Source: Cannabis sativa (lineage: Eukaryota > Streptophyta > Magnoliopsida > Rosales > Cannabaceae). From it: 64,000 nt of DNA. Position numbers and translations under genes: made by a program. Below are positions 22,669 to 35,590 of this stretch, one piece after another. The stretch covers positions 24,797,501 through 24,861,500 of the forward strand of contig NC_083609.1 of assembly GCF_029168945.1 (NCBI RefSeq). Reading direction: 5' to 3'. The notes beneath the pieces were generated by a model. It was not told the origin of the DNA and did not search any database. It saw only the letters and a list, made by a program, of their open reading frames with translations. Numbering within the stretch: position 1 is the stretch's first letter; each line of letters begins with the position of its first letter.

Positions 22669-25600
22669 TTATATATATACGTGTTTGATGAATTGGAGTC
22701 ATGAAGTTTTTGTGATGATGATGCTTTAGTTTGTTTCTTTATCCTCTTTCTACAGTGTGACTGCTCCTCGTTATCGCATGCTTCCAACGGAGACTGATCT
22801 TAATAGCCCTCCTCTACTCTCCACTTTTCCAGATAAGGTTCTTCCAATTGTCAGGCCCAGTGAAGGAGGTATTTTTCATCTTCATATTGACATTCAATTT
22901 GATGCTTATCAACAAAAACTATGCTTCTTCTATTTAGACACTCTCATTCACATGGTTTAGGATGAATGGGTGAGCTGTTAGTTTTGCCTGTGCTACTTTA
23001 TGAAGCTACTTGGATATTAACTAGAGTGCTGATGGGTCTGTGGCAATACAAGAAGATATAGTTGTTGATTGTGGATGAGGAGGAAGTAGTGGGGAGTTTA
23101 GAAAATTTATGAGCTTTTTAACATATGCCATGATTCTAAGGTGGTTATTGAACTCACTCTCGAGCAGGCAGCGTCACAGCTTGATGCTTGTATAGGGACA
23201 AAAAGCCAAGGGCAGTGAAAACTCTAGATTAGGCCTCTAACCCAACATTCTTGTGTGCATAGGAATTAGGAAATGAGTTACAAATTCGATCTTTTGAGGT
23301 GTTAAACTAACAAATTAATTAGGAAACTTTCTTTGGAACTATTGTTTGCGTTATTGATGATGACTTTAGGTTACTTTCTTGAGGATTATTGAGTTTTTAT
23401 GTAATTTGACCGATTAGATTTTAGTACTTTTTCCCATTAGAAATTTCGTACAGGGCTCCTTGAAGCTCTTGGTTTGAGTAGCAGAAAGTATAACCACTAA
23501 TTAAATGTATTAAATGAAGTGTTACTTCACACAGTTGGAACAGTCAAGTTACTTTAGACTTGGAAAATACCATTTGGTTCCATTTAGTTACCTCTTCCCA
23601 AAATGACGATAGTTATGTAGAACTGTAAGGTGTAGGGAATTCTTTAGGTTGTTGGAAAGAAACATTAAGAAAAAGGAATGGATTTATTTTCTTCGTGGGA
23701 GAATATTAAGTTAATTATCATCGTTTTTATTTCCCCTCTTTCTAATGTACCTTTTTTTTTTTTTTTAATATATAAATTATGTTCCTTGCTTCACTTTGGG
23801 CTTCGGCAAAGGAATGTAAATACTCCACTTTCTCCACTTATTCTTAATTGGAAAACAATATAAATTTTCTGTTCTACTTTGAGAATTACTCTTCATGTAC
23901 ACTTTCTCATTCTTTGTATTATAGGGATTGTTATCAATGATAAAAGTAGTCTTTTTTTGCTTCAAAAAAGAAAAAAGGAGGGGGCATATGGATTGACAAT
24001 AGATAAGTAATCTTTAATTACAGGAGTTGGGTATTGTGCTTTTATCAAAGCACTAGGTCAGTTCTAGAAGAAGCTGCTGTGACTCCAAGAACACCTAAAC
24101 CTTTCACATATTATAACCATGAATATTATGATTGTTACTGTAATAACTGTATCAGTATATTAAAATCATTAATACTTTTCTTCGTTTTTCATGACTATAT
24201 AAACACATAGCATAGTTTGTGGTTTATCTAAATCTTTTGAGAATGTTTATGATCAATTTTTCCAATACTTTAGTCACCATTTTATTATCTTTTTTTTCCT
24301 TTCTATATTACATGGTAGCTTGCAAATTATTTAGTTTATGATTAAGTAGTGTTGGAGATGAAATTTCCATTTGATTGAAGTGTTAATACTGTCATAAAAG
24401 TATCTCATAAATAATTTTCTGGGAGCAAATACTACTTTATGCACAAATTGCTGGCAGGTGCTCAGAAATATCATCCCAATAATCAGTGACACATTAATTT
24501 CTTTCTATTTGAATCTTTGAAAATCTAAGGATATTATTGCTGCTGAAACATGTCAGATTTATCCTGGGATGTTGACACTGTTTCATCAAATCTCACCAAG
24601 AAATGTGAGGCTCTTGCTGTAACTGGTTTGGCTGAGTATGGAGATGAGATAGATGTGATTGCTCCAGCTGATATTCTGAAGCAGATTTTCAAGATTCCAT
24701 ATTCCAAGGCTCGTTTGTCAATTGCAGTTCAACGAATTGGACAAACACTTGTTCTAAATGCTGGGTTTGTATATATAATTGCTGACTGTTCTCTTTGCTA
24801 TTTTGTTAATATTGTTATTCCTTGTTTAAATTTGTAACTGTATGATTTTGCTTAGTGTAGGCCTGATGTTGAAGAGGGTGAAAAGCTCATTAGAAGACAT
24901 AACAGTCAAACAAAATCTGCAGATTCTTTGTTTTTGAACTTCGCCATGCATTCAGTAAGAGTTGAGGCTTGTGATTGTCCACCAGCTCATCACGTGCCAT
25001 CACAGGAGCAGTCAAATTCTTCTGTTCTTCCAGGAGTAAGTGCCCAGTTTGTGGGGCGACCGGATGTTGTTCAACATGAAGGATCAAATCATTCTTCAGG
25101 CTATGCACAATTTAAGCATGATGGTTTGTTTTGGGGTAATAAGAAGAATAAAAGGAATAAGGGTCCTGATCCTATGAAAAAAGTTTCACAAGTTAGTGAG
25201 AAGACCAGGACAACAGTGCAAGACTCTGATAAACATAAAAGAGTTAGTGATGATGGATTTCTAAGGGTTTTGTTTTGGCAATTTCACAATTTCCGGATGC
25301 TCCTTGGTAGTGACTTGCTTTTGTTCAGTAATGAAAAATATGTCGCTGTTAGCTTGCATTTGTGGGATGTTACAAGAGAGGTACTAAAAACTATTTGACA
25401 TGCCTTTACATTGATATCATGATTTTGAATTGTCTTTGTTTCTCACGTTTTAATTTATTCATAGATTACTCCATTAACATGGCTTGAAGCCTGGCTTGAC
25501 AATGTTATGGCAAGTGTACCAGAGTTGGCGATTTGTTATCATCAAAATGGTGTTGTCCAGGGTTATGAACTTCTGAAAACTGATGATATATTTTTATTAA

Positions 25601-28600
25601 AAGGAATCTCTGAGGATGGTACCCCTGCTTTTCATCCATATGTTGTCCAACAAAACGGCCTTTCTGTTTTGAGGTTCCTTCAAGAAAATTGCAAACAAGA
25701 ACCTGGAGCATATTGGGTACTGTTGTGATACAATTTTTTCGTGAGCTTCGATATATGTTTTCCTTTCAGTAAGGTTTAATCCTTTCAATTGTTCATTGAC
25801 CGTCTCTCCAAAAATTTGCAGCTGTATAAAAGTGCTGGTGAAGATGTTATTCAACTTTTTGATCTTTCTGCTATTCCCAAAAACCATTCATCCAGTGATT
25901 GTGATGATTGCTCAAGTTCCCTGCCTTCAATAGTGCATAAAGAAAGAAGCGACTCCTTGTATTCTTTGGGGACTCTCTTATATCGAATTGCTCACAGACT
26001 CTCACTTTCAATGGTGTGGAGGAGATATAAATCTTGTCTTTGATGCATATTACCATATTTGTTGCTTGAATTACAAGTTTCTGTGGTTTTTTTTTTTTGG
26101 CAGGCACCTGATAGTAGGGCAAAATGTGCAAAATTCATCAAGAAATGTCTAGAGTTTCTGGAAGAACCCGATCATTTGGTAACTTTAGCTTCAGGAACAG
26201 TTGATAATTATTATTCACGTGTCATTTCTAGGTACACCATTACAAGTGAGCTTTGTAATCATCTTTACAGGTTGTACGAGCATTTGCACATGAGCAATTT
26301 GCAAGGCTTATTTTGAATCATCATGAAGATCTGGAAATGATGTCTAAAGCTTTTCCTGTAGAATGTGAAATTACTGTCTCTGATGCTGAGGAAGAGTCCT
26401 CATACTTTCTGAACAACGTTTCTGATTTGGATATCAGTGAACATGTTTCCTCTGTGGTAGCTGAAGAGCGGTCTTTATGTGAAGGTAGAGAATGTTTTGA
26501 AGAATTAGTAACAGACACTTCAATAAAGATGACATTGGAGGCGAATGCATCTTCTCCAATTGAACCTATAACATCAAGTACAACAGATATTGGAGATTCT
26601 CAAGATGTTGTACCAACATCTTGTGATGATGGAAGCTGTGCATTGTACGATTTGTCTGCATCAACCACACATGTTGTCCAAACTGTTGCTGATCCAATCT
26701 CTTCTAAGTTAGCTGCAATACATCATGTTTCTCAGGCTATTAAATCTCTTAGGTGGATGCGCCAATTGCAGAACACTGAATCAGAGCTGAAGGACCAGGA
26801 TAGTGAAACTCCAGATACACCACCTCCATCCATGGATCTTTCAATTTGTGCATGTGGTGATGCTGATTGTATTGAAGTTTGTGACATTAAGGAATGGCTT
26901 CCAAGATCAAAGTTGGATCATAAGCTGTGGAAACTTGTTCTTTTGCTGGGAGAATCCTATTTGGCACTTGGGCATGCATACAAGGAAGATGGCCAGTTGC
27001 ATCAAGCATTGAAGGTTGTAGAGTTGGCATGTTCTGTTTATGGATCAATGCCTCAGCATCTTAAGGACTCGAGATTCATCTCATCAATGATAGGTTGCTC
27101 ATTGTTGCAAACAAAATTCAACTATGAAAATGACAGGATGAGATCATACAATGGTGATGGGAAAGATGTGCTATCTAGCTCAAATGGAAGTCTTACTGCT
27201 GAGCAGTTGTCTTCATCATACTTATTCTGGGCCAAAGCATGGACACTAGTTGGAGATATATATGTTGAAAACTATATGGTTAAGGGTGATGAGATCTCGA
27301 TAGAAACAGAGAGAAAATCTTCTACTGCAGTGTTGAAAGTATCATCTGAGGTCGTTAAGGAAGTTAAAAGGCTCAAGAAGAAGCTCGGGCAGTATATGAA
27401 GAACTGCAGTTCATGTTCTCTGGTAAACTGCAGCTGCCAGAGTGATAGGGCAAACAGTGGAAGCAGCGCAAGTAGTAGGAATGGAGATGTGCACTCAACA
27501 GCTTATGGCAGGAAGCATAACAAAAAATCTTATGCAAAGAATAACATCTATTCACTTTTGGCAGATCATGAAGATGGAAATACTAGTGGCAAAAAGGAAA
27601 ACATTCAAACTGCTGATGGTGGGCAATTGCACCACAATAGAGATTTTGGACTTTTAGCAGATGTTTCTAATGCAAATGAATTTGTTGTAAAAGAAGTGGC
27701 AACTACCAATTCTGAAAAAACTGGCGACACTTCGAAAATGCATGACATGGGATCATCTATGACTTCTCAATCAGATATTCCTCCAAGTGAAACACCTAGA
27801 GGAAAAAATGGTGGCATATTTAAGTACCTTCGAGGTCCTATAGTTGGAGATGTCGAATACCATTTGTCTGCTGCTTTAACCTGTTATAAAGAAGCCAGAA
27901 AAGCAGTGACTGAATTTTCATCTGGTTTGGGAGAACTGCAACCTGTTGTTAAAAAGATAGGGTGGGTATGCAATGAACTTGGAAGATACAGACTTGAAAG
28001 GAAAGAACTGAAAAAAGCAGAAATCGCATTCGCAGATGCTATAAAAGCATTTAGAGAAGTTTCTGACCACACTAATATAATATTAATAAATTGTAACTTA
28101 GGTCATGGTAGGAGAGGATTAGCTGAAGCCATGGTGTCAAAAATCAATGATCTTGAGGTACATGGACTTTTTCATAATGCATACAGCCATGCTTTAGAGA
28201 CTGCAAAACTTGAATACAGTGAATCACTTAGATTTTATGGAGCAGCAAAGTCTGAATTAAATACCGTGGAAGGAGAAGATGAGGCTATGTTAAGCAATCT
28301 GCGGACAGAGGTATATACACAATTTGGTCATACATATCTGAGGCTTGGCATGCTTTTGGCAAGGAAAGATGTAACTGCAGAAGTTTACAGAAGTGGAGCC
28401 ACAGAAGATGAGCATTTGTGTTTCAGTAATGGCAGACGAACAAGAAAAGAAGTGCAAAAACATGAGATTTCAGCTAATGATGCCATTAGGGAGGCCTTGT
28501 CCATGTATGAATCACTAGGTGAATTGCGCAAACAAGAGGCTGCATATGCTTATTTTCAGCTAGCTTGTTACCAGAGGGATTGTTGTTTGAAGTTTTTAGA

Positions 28601-29860
28601 GTCAGGTCACAAGAAAAGTAACTTTGGTAAAGGTGAAGGCAACACTCTCGTACGGGTCAAGCAGTATGCATCTCTTGCTGAAAGGAACTGGCAAAAGGCG
28701 ATGGACTTTTATGGACCAAAATCGCATCCCACCATGTATCTGACCATACTGATGGAGAGATCAGCCCTTCTATCAGGTCTTTCAAATCCTTTACATTCAA
28801 ATGCGGTATGTTCTTTTTACTTGACATTCAATTTGTTTCTTTTCATTCTAATAATAATAATAAAAAAAAAATTCTTCTAATTATTGGCATTTATCCTTAG
28901 TATTTCCTAATAGAATGCTCTCTTTTCTTTACTCGGACTTTAACACATTTAAAATGTTCTTACATTCAACTTTACTCAGTTAGGCCGTGAGCCTAAACAA
29001 CAAGTCCTACATGAATTTTATTTAATGGAGTCGGTACATAATTTTAATAAGTTTATAATTTTGTTTCATGTATTGCTAGCTATACATAATTAAACAAAAA
29101 TATTATCTCCATTGCATTTTTGGAATCATCAGACACAATCCCCAAAATGTTGTTTTCTCTCTTCTTTTCTATGTAACCAATCTGATGGCAATACTTGCTG
29201 AGTTGCAAGTAATTTATCTGATAAGACAGTTTATCTATATATATTCACAGGGACATAATCAAAACAAAATTTATTTTAATGTCAAATTTACTAGACGTTA
29301 TTATAGAAACATATGGATGTATAATTTTACTATAATGACACTACTTTCAAAAGTCAACCACTTTTTTTTTTTTTGAAAACATTATAATTGAAAAATGTTA
29401 CAAGATTGGTCATTTCGTTTTGGATTTTTTTTTTTTTTTTTTTTTAAAATATGTTAGTAGTTTCTAGAATTGTGTCTCAGAATTGTTGATTTTTACTTAG
29501 TTGGGAAATCAGATAAACTTTGGATAGTTGATGTCTTGTCTTTTGTTCCAGATGTTGGAATCAGCTTTATCTTACATGTTTGAAGGGCGTAACATCTCTG
29601 AAACGGCTTTCAACTCGTTGAAAATCGATGATCCCAAATTGCATTCTAAGTTTTGGGGTCAGTTGCAGATACTTTTGAGAAATATGTTGGCTTCTGTACT
29701 TTCAGTAGGTGGAAACAAACCCTCTTCTCCTCAGGCTCAACCAGCTCCATCACCCTACATATCTGGAGATGCTGTTAAACTTCGGGAGCTTTATGGAAAG
29801 TCTCTCACGTCCTCTGATTTCAGTCAATTAAATGCCATGTACTTATTGTGGACATCCTAA
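22459..29860 (+). CDS. EDRF1: EDRF1-like protein (erythroid differentiation-related factor 1)
   Basis: Nine coding exons: 22459-22613, 22756-22868, 24557-24764, 24861-25380, 25465-25716, 25822-26013, 26104-26178, 26271-28805 and 29552-29860. They join in one frame with GT/AG introns to about 1,452 codons, close to plant EDRF1 proteins. The conserved N-terminus includes ELQCVGKLEIASPKPLGF, PRYRMLPTETDLN and EIDVIAPADILKQIF. Later blocks are TPLTWLEAWLDNVMASVPEL, GLSVLRFLQENCKQ and SLGTLLYRIAHRLSLSM. Exon 8 holds TPR-like helical repeats (WKLVLLLGESYLALGHAY, GWVCNELGRYRLERKEL). The protein ends YLLWTS. The human homologue is described as a regulator of globin expression and the plant role is poorly known. 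Intron 2 (1.7 kb) and intron 8 (0.75 kb) are the longest. No lesion seen; the only apparently intact host gene here. Confidence 0.94.
22617..22680 (+). repeat. (CT)n-(AT)n microsatellite in EDRF1 intron 1
   Basis: About 17 CT units run directly into AT/TA units, starting three bases after the exon 1 donor at 22614. It is likely polymorphic. Confidence 0.92.
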
Positions 29861-30484
29861 GCAGATACTGGCCTTCGGTAGCGGAGCCCACCATCATTTC
29901 ATGGTTGTAAGTTGTAAGAGAAAATGATATAGCCTTTAGATTCAAGTCAATCAGTGCCTTGATAGGAAAACATTAATATAGGTTGTTTTCAGTTAATTTG
30001 TGGTTCCATTTGAGCAGTTGTTCCTTTTATTATTAGAAAGGAGTAAATATAAGTAATTTAACAATGAATGTATGGACTTACTGATGCACTGTGTAAAAGA
30101 ATGAATATAACTAAATAATGAGAATTTACAGTTAGTGGTCTCAAAATCAAATGAGTGAATTAGGAAGATAAATGTCCTTTCATTAGAAATTATAGCAAAA
30201 TGACAATGGCGGATGTTTTTAGTTGGTGTATATTATGATTATAGCATATGTTTCATTCGGTCTTTTTTTCTTTCTTTCAGAAATATCTAACTAGTTTGAT
30301 TTTTTTTTTTTTTAAATAATTTTTAGTGCCAAAATTATAATTTAAAACAGTAAATTGTACTTTTTTTTTGAGTAAAAAACAGTAAATTGTACTTATATAT
30401 ATATGTTGCAATTGATTGTCTCTCATACTATGTAAATTATTTAAAATATTTAAAAAATAATGTTTACATAACTATAATAGATAT
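29861..30484. other. EDRF1 3' UTR and downstream intergenic DNA
   Basis: The first 250 bp should be the 3' UTR; AATGAATA and AATAATGAGA-type A-rich signals occur near 30100-30125. The rest is AT-rich. GATAT at 30480-30484 is the left target duplication of Gypsy A. Confidence 0.55.
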
Positions 30485-31281
30485 TGTTGTCGAGTGAATT
30501 TCGCAACACCAAATTATATTGTTTTGTTAATATCGAAGAGAATTTTATGAGTAATGACAATCAACAAAAACTGGAAAATAACAATAAGACAGAGAATTAT
30601 AGTGGTTCAGTCAGATTATGATCTGTTTAGTCCACTATAGCAAGGGATTCGTAGGGTCATTTCATGGTGGATCACCTCTTTATATACAAAGCAGGTGTCC
30701 AATCGGTTACACAAGGATCACTTTCATTGTTAATCCATTATTTACATATTAAATTGTAATAATTAAACCCAAGCAACGTTAACATTAATAAATGAACGAC
30801 AATTATCAAGTCCATCAACGTATGCGTCTTCCTCATCTGCGAGTTGACTGTTCATGCTCCGTTGTGGAGCTCGCAAGGTCATCAGTACGTTTGGAACGTC
30901 TGCACCCTTAGGTAATTGCCTCTGGTGAACATCGCGTGTTGAGCTGGCAGAGTCTAGACATGCGAGTCTATATCAGCTTGTCAGGGCTATTGGGTCGTTG
31001 GGACCAATATCGCATCATGGAGAGTTGGTCTCTATGCTTCCGCATAAGTATGCATATGTCCTGACACATGCGAGTTGGGGTTTCCCCTGCATAATGCGAA
31101 TTACGGTTATGCGATCTGAGTTACATACTAGCAATATCTCACTGGCTTTATCCTGGGCGAGGTTTAAACATCGAGGAGTCCCTCATGGACATTTCAGCTT
31201 TCATTGGAAATCTGAATACACGTGTCCTTTAAATAGGAGTCTGGTCTCGAGTTTCTAGGTGAGAGAAATCTCACTATAACA
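30485..31281 (-). repeat. Gypsy A 3' LTR
   Basis: 797 bp, TG...CA. On the minus strand, TATATAAAG near 30674-30682 is a candidate TATA box. Confidence 0.95.
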
Positions 31282-32110
31282 CATGCCCCTAGTTTCGCGA
31301 TGTGACAGGTGCGGTCACAGAGGGAAACTATTGCTCGAGAGACAGGTAAAGGGTTGTCACGAGGAGGTGACCTTTTGGTTGTCCCATCGAGGGTTTCGAA
31401 AAATGACGGCTATAATTATTACCTTTTATTGCATTTATGGTGCCACGTCACTAAAACTCCTCGGTTTTCGTGTAGGCGTGGCCATTGTTGGCCGTTGGAT
31501 TGGGCGACCTTAGGCATTCCAGTTGCCACGTGTCGTGATCCCAATTAATGAGGGATATGGGTATTTAAACCCTTTGATACGAATCAAATTCCCCATTTTT
31601 CCCTCTTGTTTCTTAACTTCTTCTCTCCCTTACAGAAACTTCAAAACCATTTTCACCTTTTGTTCAGATTTCTACCGTTCTTCCAAAGCATCCTTCAATC
31701 TCAGAAGTAATCAAGAGTAACCGCAGGAACAACTTGCCAAACTAAAGGTTAGTTTCGAGTTCTATTGCATTTCTTGCTTTCTGTATTTGAGAAAGGGTGT
31801 TCTTTCTGGGTTTTGGTATTTTGGGGATTTTAGAAAATGCATGTTTGTAAGGGATACGTATGAGGTTACATTTTTTTGGGTAAAAAACTGGGTAATTTTA
31901 TGAAAAAGGACCTGTAATTTGGAATAACCGCATACTGTGTAAGAAACATTTAAATAGACGCTGTTTCATACTTTGAATACTCGCGGGTATTCGGATGCAC
32001 AGTTCGAATACTTGCACACTGACAGAACTTATTTACCTTTGACTATTTAGCTAGATTTTTTAGGATTTTATATGCTGTGGGTTGAATTGGGAGAGTATTA
32101 ATCGCTATTC
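31282..32110. other. Gypsy A region next to 3' LTR; antisense transcript leader
   Basis: Just inside the LTR the minus strand reads ACTAGGGGCATG, the likely polypurine tract. The + strand has TATTTAAACC at 31561-31570, a possible TATA box for the antisense ORF, and GT-AG-like signals before 32523. No coding frame. Confidence 0.5.
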
Positions 32111-32330
32111 CAAATGGTGGGTGTGTCTCAGTATTCTAATGGTCATATATGCGATTATATGCCCCTTGAGATACTGAGATACACCCAACCATTTGCAACA
32201 TGCGTTAATATTCAAATGAGCGTACTCCTTGGTTGATAGGTAGTCTCGGAACGGTGGGAGTAACTCAGTAATTTCAGGGTCATGCCTGAGAACGCATGCC
32301 CCTTGAGTAACTGAGTTTCTCCCAGCCGTT
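32111..32330 (+). repeat. Two tandem related foldbacks upstream of the antisense ORF
   Basis: Foldback 1: arms 32111-32134 and 32171-32195, about 23 of 24 positions pairable plus a bulge. Foldback 2: arms 32250-32269 and 32310-32330, about 18 pairs. Both have a loop of about 36-40 bases ending ATGCCCCTTGAG. They look like a duplicated unit whose stems have since changed while staying paired. Confidence 0.8.
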
Positions 32331-32522
32331 TCTGGAGATATATCACTTGGCCCAGGATGCACGACTTACTCGCGCTTCAACTTGCATACAAATGGGGTGG
32401 TCAGCATTCGTAAGGATGCTGACTATTCTGGCAACTGCGATTCTATAGTTTTAATGCGGGTGAGATCACTTATTTTTGTTTTTCACACATTCATCACGCT
32501 GAAAAGATCTTCTATCTTTCAG

Positions 32523-34610
32523 ATGAGCGACTTGTCGGATAGCCAACAGCTCGGCTCAGGAGGCCATGCATTCGACGGCGACGATGACCAGGAGGAAGAC
32601 AGCTTTCTCCCAACCTCGATTTCAGAAGAGGAGGCTGCACCAATAGAGCTAGGCCCGATGTCTTATGCATACATCGAAAGAATGATGCAGGAACTTGCCG
32701 AACCTGGGACCATCGACATTCGAGACAGCGAGTCCACGGTGTCGGCCCGCGACTACCTTATTCACTCGAGGCATGCTCCTGACGTCGAGGTCGAGGAGAT
32801 GGATGATGACTGGACGGCCCCAGCTCGCGAATCGGGCGAGGATGAAGAAGAGGCGGAAGGGAGTGGGACGGACTCGGTCGATGACACTCAACTGAACGAA
32901 CCCTTCGCGTGTGAAGATCTGATTTCGAGGGTCACCAAATCAGATTTCACTACCTTTACGAGGTTAAATCTGCTGCGACTTGCGTTTCAGCGACCTAAAC
33001 TGACCCAGAGGGCGCATCTCCCTTTTACCAACCCTGCGATTATTCCCACAGAGGATGTGGTAGTCTCAATACCCATTCTCCGATGTGGGGTATCGGTCCC
33101 CTTCCATCCTTTCATCGCAGCCATTCTTAGGCGGTACGATGTATCACCATTTCAACTTACTCCAAACAGTTATCGCACTGCCCTAGCCTTCTACGCGATG
33201 TATATGGAGTACGTTCATAGGGCTCACTCAGTAGAAGAATTCAACTATTTCTACGACATAAAAAGCGTAGGTCTTCATTACGGTTTCTACTACTTTAGCA
33301 AATGGGCGACTTCTGAAATCAATGGAGTAGAAGGAATGGTGTCGAACATGGGGGACTGGAAATCGAAGTGGTTCTATGTCTTTAAAGTCCCTGGGATTAG
33401 AACTGAATTTAATCGCAGACCTAGTATGTCTCGTGTTTCTTAACTTGGGCGTTTTCTGATTTATTTTGAGATTTTATGCTAACTCGCTTTTCCTTGTTCT
33501 CGCAGATAGACCAGCTCGACCGGCACTTGACGCGACTCGCAGAGAGACAGCTGAAATCCTTGGGAGCCTTCCGGTACAAGATCGCGACTGGCGACTACTG
33601 TGTACCACTGCAAAGCTGCGAACACCAGCTGATTCCAGAGAACGCAAGTCTTCAAAGAGAGCCAGTATACAAAGAACCGTCTGTGAGGCAACAAGAGCGG
33701 ATAGACAAACGCCTCTCCAAGCAAACTTCTCGACCAGTCTCAAGTAATTTATCTCTTGTTATAAACTGATGTCTTGAGTTTTATTTACACTTATCTTTCA
33801 TTTATCCTCGCAGAGATGACTTTTTTGAAGTCCGCGTCCGTCCTTAAGATCAAGCCGAAGGGTGGAGCAGTGACGACCTCGCCCGTTGTCGCCCAGAAGA
33901 GGAAGAGCGATGTGGTGGCTACTCTTGCAGCAGATTCTTCCAAGAAGCTGGCTAAGACCACGCAGGACAAGGGGAAGAAAGTCCTGATCGAGCCAACTGT
34001 CCGAGCTCGCGACTTCCTGGCCATGCAGGAGAAGTTCGTGGGCGAGGAGTTCATGTCCAAGGCGGAGAAGATCCCTTCTGAGGAGCTTGTTCCGCGCTCT
34101 GTGGAGTTGGCTTCGCAGTCGATGACCCTGTTCCTAAAAGCTGCTGCCGCTGGTTCGAAGGAAGCTGACTCGCTGAAGAGGCACAATGCCCAGCTTCAGG
34201 AGAACATGAAGAGGCTGAAGCAAGAGGCGGCTAGAAAGGATAAAGAGCTTGAAGAACTTTGCAAGGCTAAGGAGCAGGCTGAGCTCGAGGCCAAGAACTC
34301 GCGGGCGAAGATCGAGGAGATGACTCGCGACTTGGAGGCCGAGAAAGAGAATGGGAAGAAACAATATGATCAGGCAGTTTCTGATTATATTTACACCACT
34401 CTTTCCAAAGTCCCAGACTTCGACTTCTCGATCCTCGGAGCAGAAGCCGCTGAGATGGCCGAGGCTTTTCGCGCTATGTCGCCCACTCAAACCCAAGGTG
34501 GTGGAGGGAACCTTCCTGAAGAGGTCGAGGGTGCGGATGCTGAGGAAGCCGAGAACGAGGTCGTCAGCAAAGTCGCGGATGAGACTGTTCCTGTTTTTCC
34601 AGACGCTTGA
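32523..34610 (+). CDS. Gypsy A antisense ORF (plant gypsy-type transposon domain)
   Basis: Opposite to gag-pol. Block 1 starts at ATG 32523 (MSDLSDSQQLGSGG), has an acidic stretch, then a domain with CGVSVPFHPFIAAILRRYDV, SPFQLTPNSYRTALAFYAMY and KSKWFYVFKVPG, which recalls the 'putative gypsy type transposon' family. GT at 33424 and AG before 33507 bound an 83-bp intron. Block 2 is 33507-33741. A second intron (about 33742-33813) leads to block 3, 33816-34610, a Lys/Glu-rich coiled coil (KEADSLKRHNAQLQENMKRL to AEKENGKKQYDQ) with an acidic tail. The frame across the second junction is unclear to me. Function is unknown in the family. It is GC-richer than its surroundings and almost undamaged. 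Confidence 0.72.
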
Positions 34611-35009
34611 CTTTCCTTTATGTTAAAACTGTTATGCTTTTTAATTTTACTTTTTCAGTTTTTATGCGGTACAGGGGTACTCGCGCTTTGTACTTAGACA
34701 AATTTGCTTTTTACTTTGGACAAATTTATATCCTCGCGGGGATAATTATCCTTTAACATTTTCGCAGTACATGGGTACTTGCGTTTTCAAGATATATATA
34801 TGTCTGCGACTTTAATTACAGCCTGGTGTAATAAGTAGAAATATTTACAAGTCTTTTGACAAAATTTTGAAAATTTAACAATCATGAATCAATTTCCTTT
34901 ATATAATCAGTAGTATATTCCGGCATATATACCCCCCTATACTTAGGATTTTTTATGAAAAATATCTAAGTATAAGTACAAGAGTGAACATAGTTTAACA
35001 ATGCGAGTA
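34611..35009. other. Gypsy A spacer between antisense ORF and integrase
   Basis: Converging 3' ends of the two transcription units. AT-rich with short GTACTYGCG-like repeats near 34675, 34770 and 35003. No gene. Confidence 0.5.
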
Positions 35010-35590
35010 CTATTGATAATATAATTTTAAAATCTCGCCATTCCAAGCTCGTGGAATCGCAGTTCCATCGAGTGTTGCGAGTCTGTACGTGGCATCACCA
35101 ATTTTTTCTGCGATGAGATATGGTCCCTCCCAATTATCCCCAAAGACCCCATGTGATGGGTTTTTGGTATTTGGCATTACCCTTCTAAGGACCAAGTCTC
35201 CTGCTCGTAGGACTTTTACTTTCACCTTGGAGTTAAAGTATCTTGCAGTTCGCTGCTGGTAAGCCGCATTTTTTAAGTGCGCTTGGTCACGCTTTTCCTC
35301 CAGAAGATCGAGGCAGAAAAGCTGTTTCTCGTTGTTCTGCGAGATGTTGAAAACATCTCTGCGTAGGGAACCTGCCCCAATCTCAACTGGCAACATGGCC
35401 TCGCACCCGTAAGAAAGTGAGAAGGGTGTTTCGCCAGTTGTAGATCGAGGAGTTGTATTATAAGACCATAGGACTTGCGTTAACTCGTCTGGCCAAGCCC
35501 CTTTGCGATCTTCTAGTTTCCCTTTAATGGTGTGCTTGATTATTTTATTAACAGCTTCAGTCTGTCCATTTCTCTGCGGGTTTAACTGCT
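35010..35590 (-). pseudogene. Gypsy A integrase, C-terminal remnant
   Basis: From about 35590 the minus strand reads PQRNGQTEAVNKIIKHTIKG (core end with catalytic E), then YNTTPRSTTGETPFSLSYG, GDLVLRRVMPNT and NWEGPYLIAEKIGDATYRL, ending LKLYYQ at stop 35010. This is the catalytic-core end plus the SH3-like C-terminal domain of a gypsy integrase. It is directly fused, out of frame, to the end of the protease region, so roughly the RT, RNase H and first half of integrase were removed by one internal deletion. Confidence 0.9.

Noticed and set aside
22869..24556. A transposon inside EDRF1 intron 2
   Set aside because: The intron is long but shows no terminal repeats, target duplication or coding remnant.
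34134..34496. Leu-rich ORF on the minus strand within the antisense ORF region
   Set aside because: It is the reverse-strand shadow of the coiled-coil coding sequence (Lys/Glu codons read as Leu/Phe/Ser).
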